A program made the position numbers and the translations under genes. Shown piece after piece: positions 62,815 to 64,000 of a stretch of DNA of 64,000 bases. Under the pieces are notes generated by a model. That model saw only the letters and a list, made by a program, of their open reading frames with translations. It ran no database searches and was not told the DNA's origin. Source of the DNA: Anolis sagrei (lineage: Eukaryota > Chordata > Lepidosauria > Squamata > Anolidae); contig NC_090024.1 of NCBI RefSeq assembly GCF_037176765.1, positions 154,813,278 through 154,877,277 of the forward strand, in the 5' to 3' direction. Positions within the stretch are counted from its first letter, which is position 1. The number at the start of each line of letters is the position of its first letter.

Positions 62815-63142
62815 CGTGGGTTCCCTTTCGGGAGACAGGGGAGGAGGAGGAGGAGCGCTTTTCAGGAGAGGAAACGTCCGGGCGGCTTTAAAACCCGGCG
62901 CTGGGACGGGCGAAGCTCAGTCCGGGCCGAAGAGCGCCTGGCCGAAGGAGGGCGCCCGGGTCCTTCAGGGTCTCCGCCCGCCTCTGCCTCCCTCCTCCCT
63001 CCCTCCCTTCTCCCTCCCGGAGGAGCTTCGAGAGGCGGCCCACGCCCACGCCTTGCTTGCCCGGCCGCAGGAGCGGAGCCCCAGCTCGGAGGGAAGGAGG
63101 CATGTGGCCAGGAGGCGACTGAGAGAGAGCCCGGCTGCCTTG
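62815..63142 (+). promoter_or_regulatory. LPAR3: CpG island with putative first (5' UTR) exon, probably of LPAR3
   Basis: The block is GC- and CpG-rich (ggcgctgggacggg, ccgggccgaagagcgcc). It ends at a consensus donor TTG|gtgagt at 63142/63143 on the + strand. No coding sequence follows in the window. In human, LPAR3 lies next after MCOLN2 in the same orientation and starts with a non-coding exon; the naming is by synteny only. Confidence 0.5.
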
Positions 63143-63504
63143 GTGAGTCGTCGGGGAGAAGGACTCCAGGAAGGAAGGAAAGCAGGTGGACTTGCCACCC
63201 CGGTAACTGCCAGGGCGCAATGCCATGCAAGTAGGAGACAAGAAGGGTCCCACAGCATTGAGCCTTGACAGTGGTGCTACCATTCTGTAGCCTCTTCTTG
63301 TGGCTTTACCAAGGTCTTTCGCCTTCTCTGCTAAAGAGAGCCGGTGCCTCACCGAACTAGAACTCCCAGAATTCTGTATCTTGGAAGCCTTGGCATTGAG
63401 AGTGGAGAGTATGGAGCAGAGACGCAGGATCTCTCCTGCAGGGCAAAAAGGGTTGCTCGAGGCCTCCTTTCAGGCTTTCTGGGTCCATCCTGGAAGGCTC
63501 TGCA

Positions 63505-63690
63505 TCTCCACTGTCGCATTAATGCAGTTTGATCCCACCTTGAACTGCTATGGCTCAATATTATAGAGTCCTGAGGTTTGTAGTTTGGTGAGGCACCAGC
63601 ACTCTTTGGCAGAGATGGCTAAAGACCTTGTGAAACTACAACGCACAGGATTCTATAGCACAGTTAAAGCAGTGTCTTGTCCAGTGAAAG
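63505..63690. repeat. Hairpin MITE (attaatgcagtttga family)
   Basis: It contains tgtcgcattaatgcagtttg, ggtgaggcaccagcactctt and gaaactacaacgcacagga. The two halves are inverted. Confidence 0.65.
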
Positions 63691-63729
63691 TCAGAGAAGA
63701 TTCAGGTGCCACCTCTTTCTCCAGACCAT

Positions 63730-64000
63730 TGATCATTTAGAAGGGCAGCTAAAATAATCAAGGGTCTGGAGAACAAGCCCTATGAGGAGCGGCTTAAAGA
63801 GCTGGGCATGTTTAGCCTGCAGAAGAGAAGGCGGAGAGGAGACATGATAGCCATGTATAAATATATGAGACGAAGTCATAGGGAGGAGGGAGCAAGCTTG
63901 TTTTCTGCTGCCTTGGAGACTAGGATATGGGACTATGGCTTCAAACTACAAGAAAGAAGATTCCATCTGAACATTAGGAAGAACTTCCTCACTGTGAGAG
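63730..64000 (+). repeat. CR1 LINE, C-terminal coding end, cut by the window
   Basis: It encodes KIIKGLENKPYEERLKELGM and FSLQKRRRRGDMIAMYKYMR, the CR1 reverse-transcriptase end. It continues ccatctgaacattaggaag. Confidence 0.85.

Noticed and set aside
62816-63352. Open frames on both strands in the second CpG island
   Set aside because: They are overlapping GC-rich frames without homology; a 5' UTR exon explains the region better.

Overview
The window is vertebrate nuclear DNA, most likely from a squamate and probably an iguanian lizard. Its genes have vertebrate introns. Its repeats are typical of lizards: tRNA-derived SINEs with 'gacttgcagtttctcaag' tails, Sauria-type SINEs with a BovB-like end, CR1 and L2-type LINEs, Penelope-like pieces, and many non-autonomous hAT transposons, including SPIN-type copies. 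All family names are from memory; no database search was run.

Two tandem paralogous mucolipin (TRPML) channel genes lie on the + strand. MCOLN3 enters already in progress: its last eight coding exons are at 1765-9657 and its 5' half is outside the window. MCOLN2 is complete. Exon 1 is in a CpG island at about 15.93-16.25 kb, 14 coding exons run to a stop at 47546-47548, and a poly(A) signal follows at 48298. The shared exons have identical lengths (100/113/150/102/123/207 bp), so the pair is a tandem duplication that kept its intron positions. Both encode six-helix endolysosomal cation channels with an NGDD selectivity filter. A second CpG island at about 62.8-63.2 kb, 14.5 kb past MCOLN2, has a plausible 5' UTR exon and splice donor. 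From the human gene order MCOLN3-MCOLN2-LPAR3 it is probably the LPAR3 promoter, but no LPAR3 coding sequence is reached.

Layout: 1-985 is a GC-rich, retroelement-5'UTR-like block. 1.0-13.2 kb holds MCOLN3 and its 3' region. 13.2-15.9 kb is intergenic, with an LTR-like repeat, SINEs and a SPIN-like element. 15.9-48.3 kb is MCOLN2 with repeat-rich introns. 48.3-62.7 kb is intergenic and holds a near-intact LINE reverse-transcriptase reading frame, more hAT elements, a fragment of a FARSB (phenylalanyl-tRNA synthetase beta) retrocopy, and a purine-only tract of about 1 kb just before the second CpG island. The window ends inside a CR1 LINE.

The points most worth checking are: a GC-AG intron in MCOLN2; an 18-bp tandem duplication of the MCOLN2 exon 12 splice donor that would add six residues in frame; the FARSB retrocopy; SPIN-like elements carrying an internal repeat module shared with an unrelated element; a 165-bp tandem array next to the MCOLN2 promoter; and the long polypurine tract before the putative LPAR3 promoter. 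I saw no previously undescribed multi-gene system.
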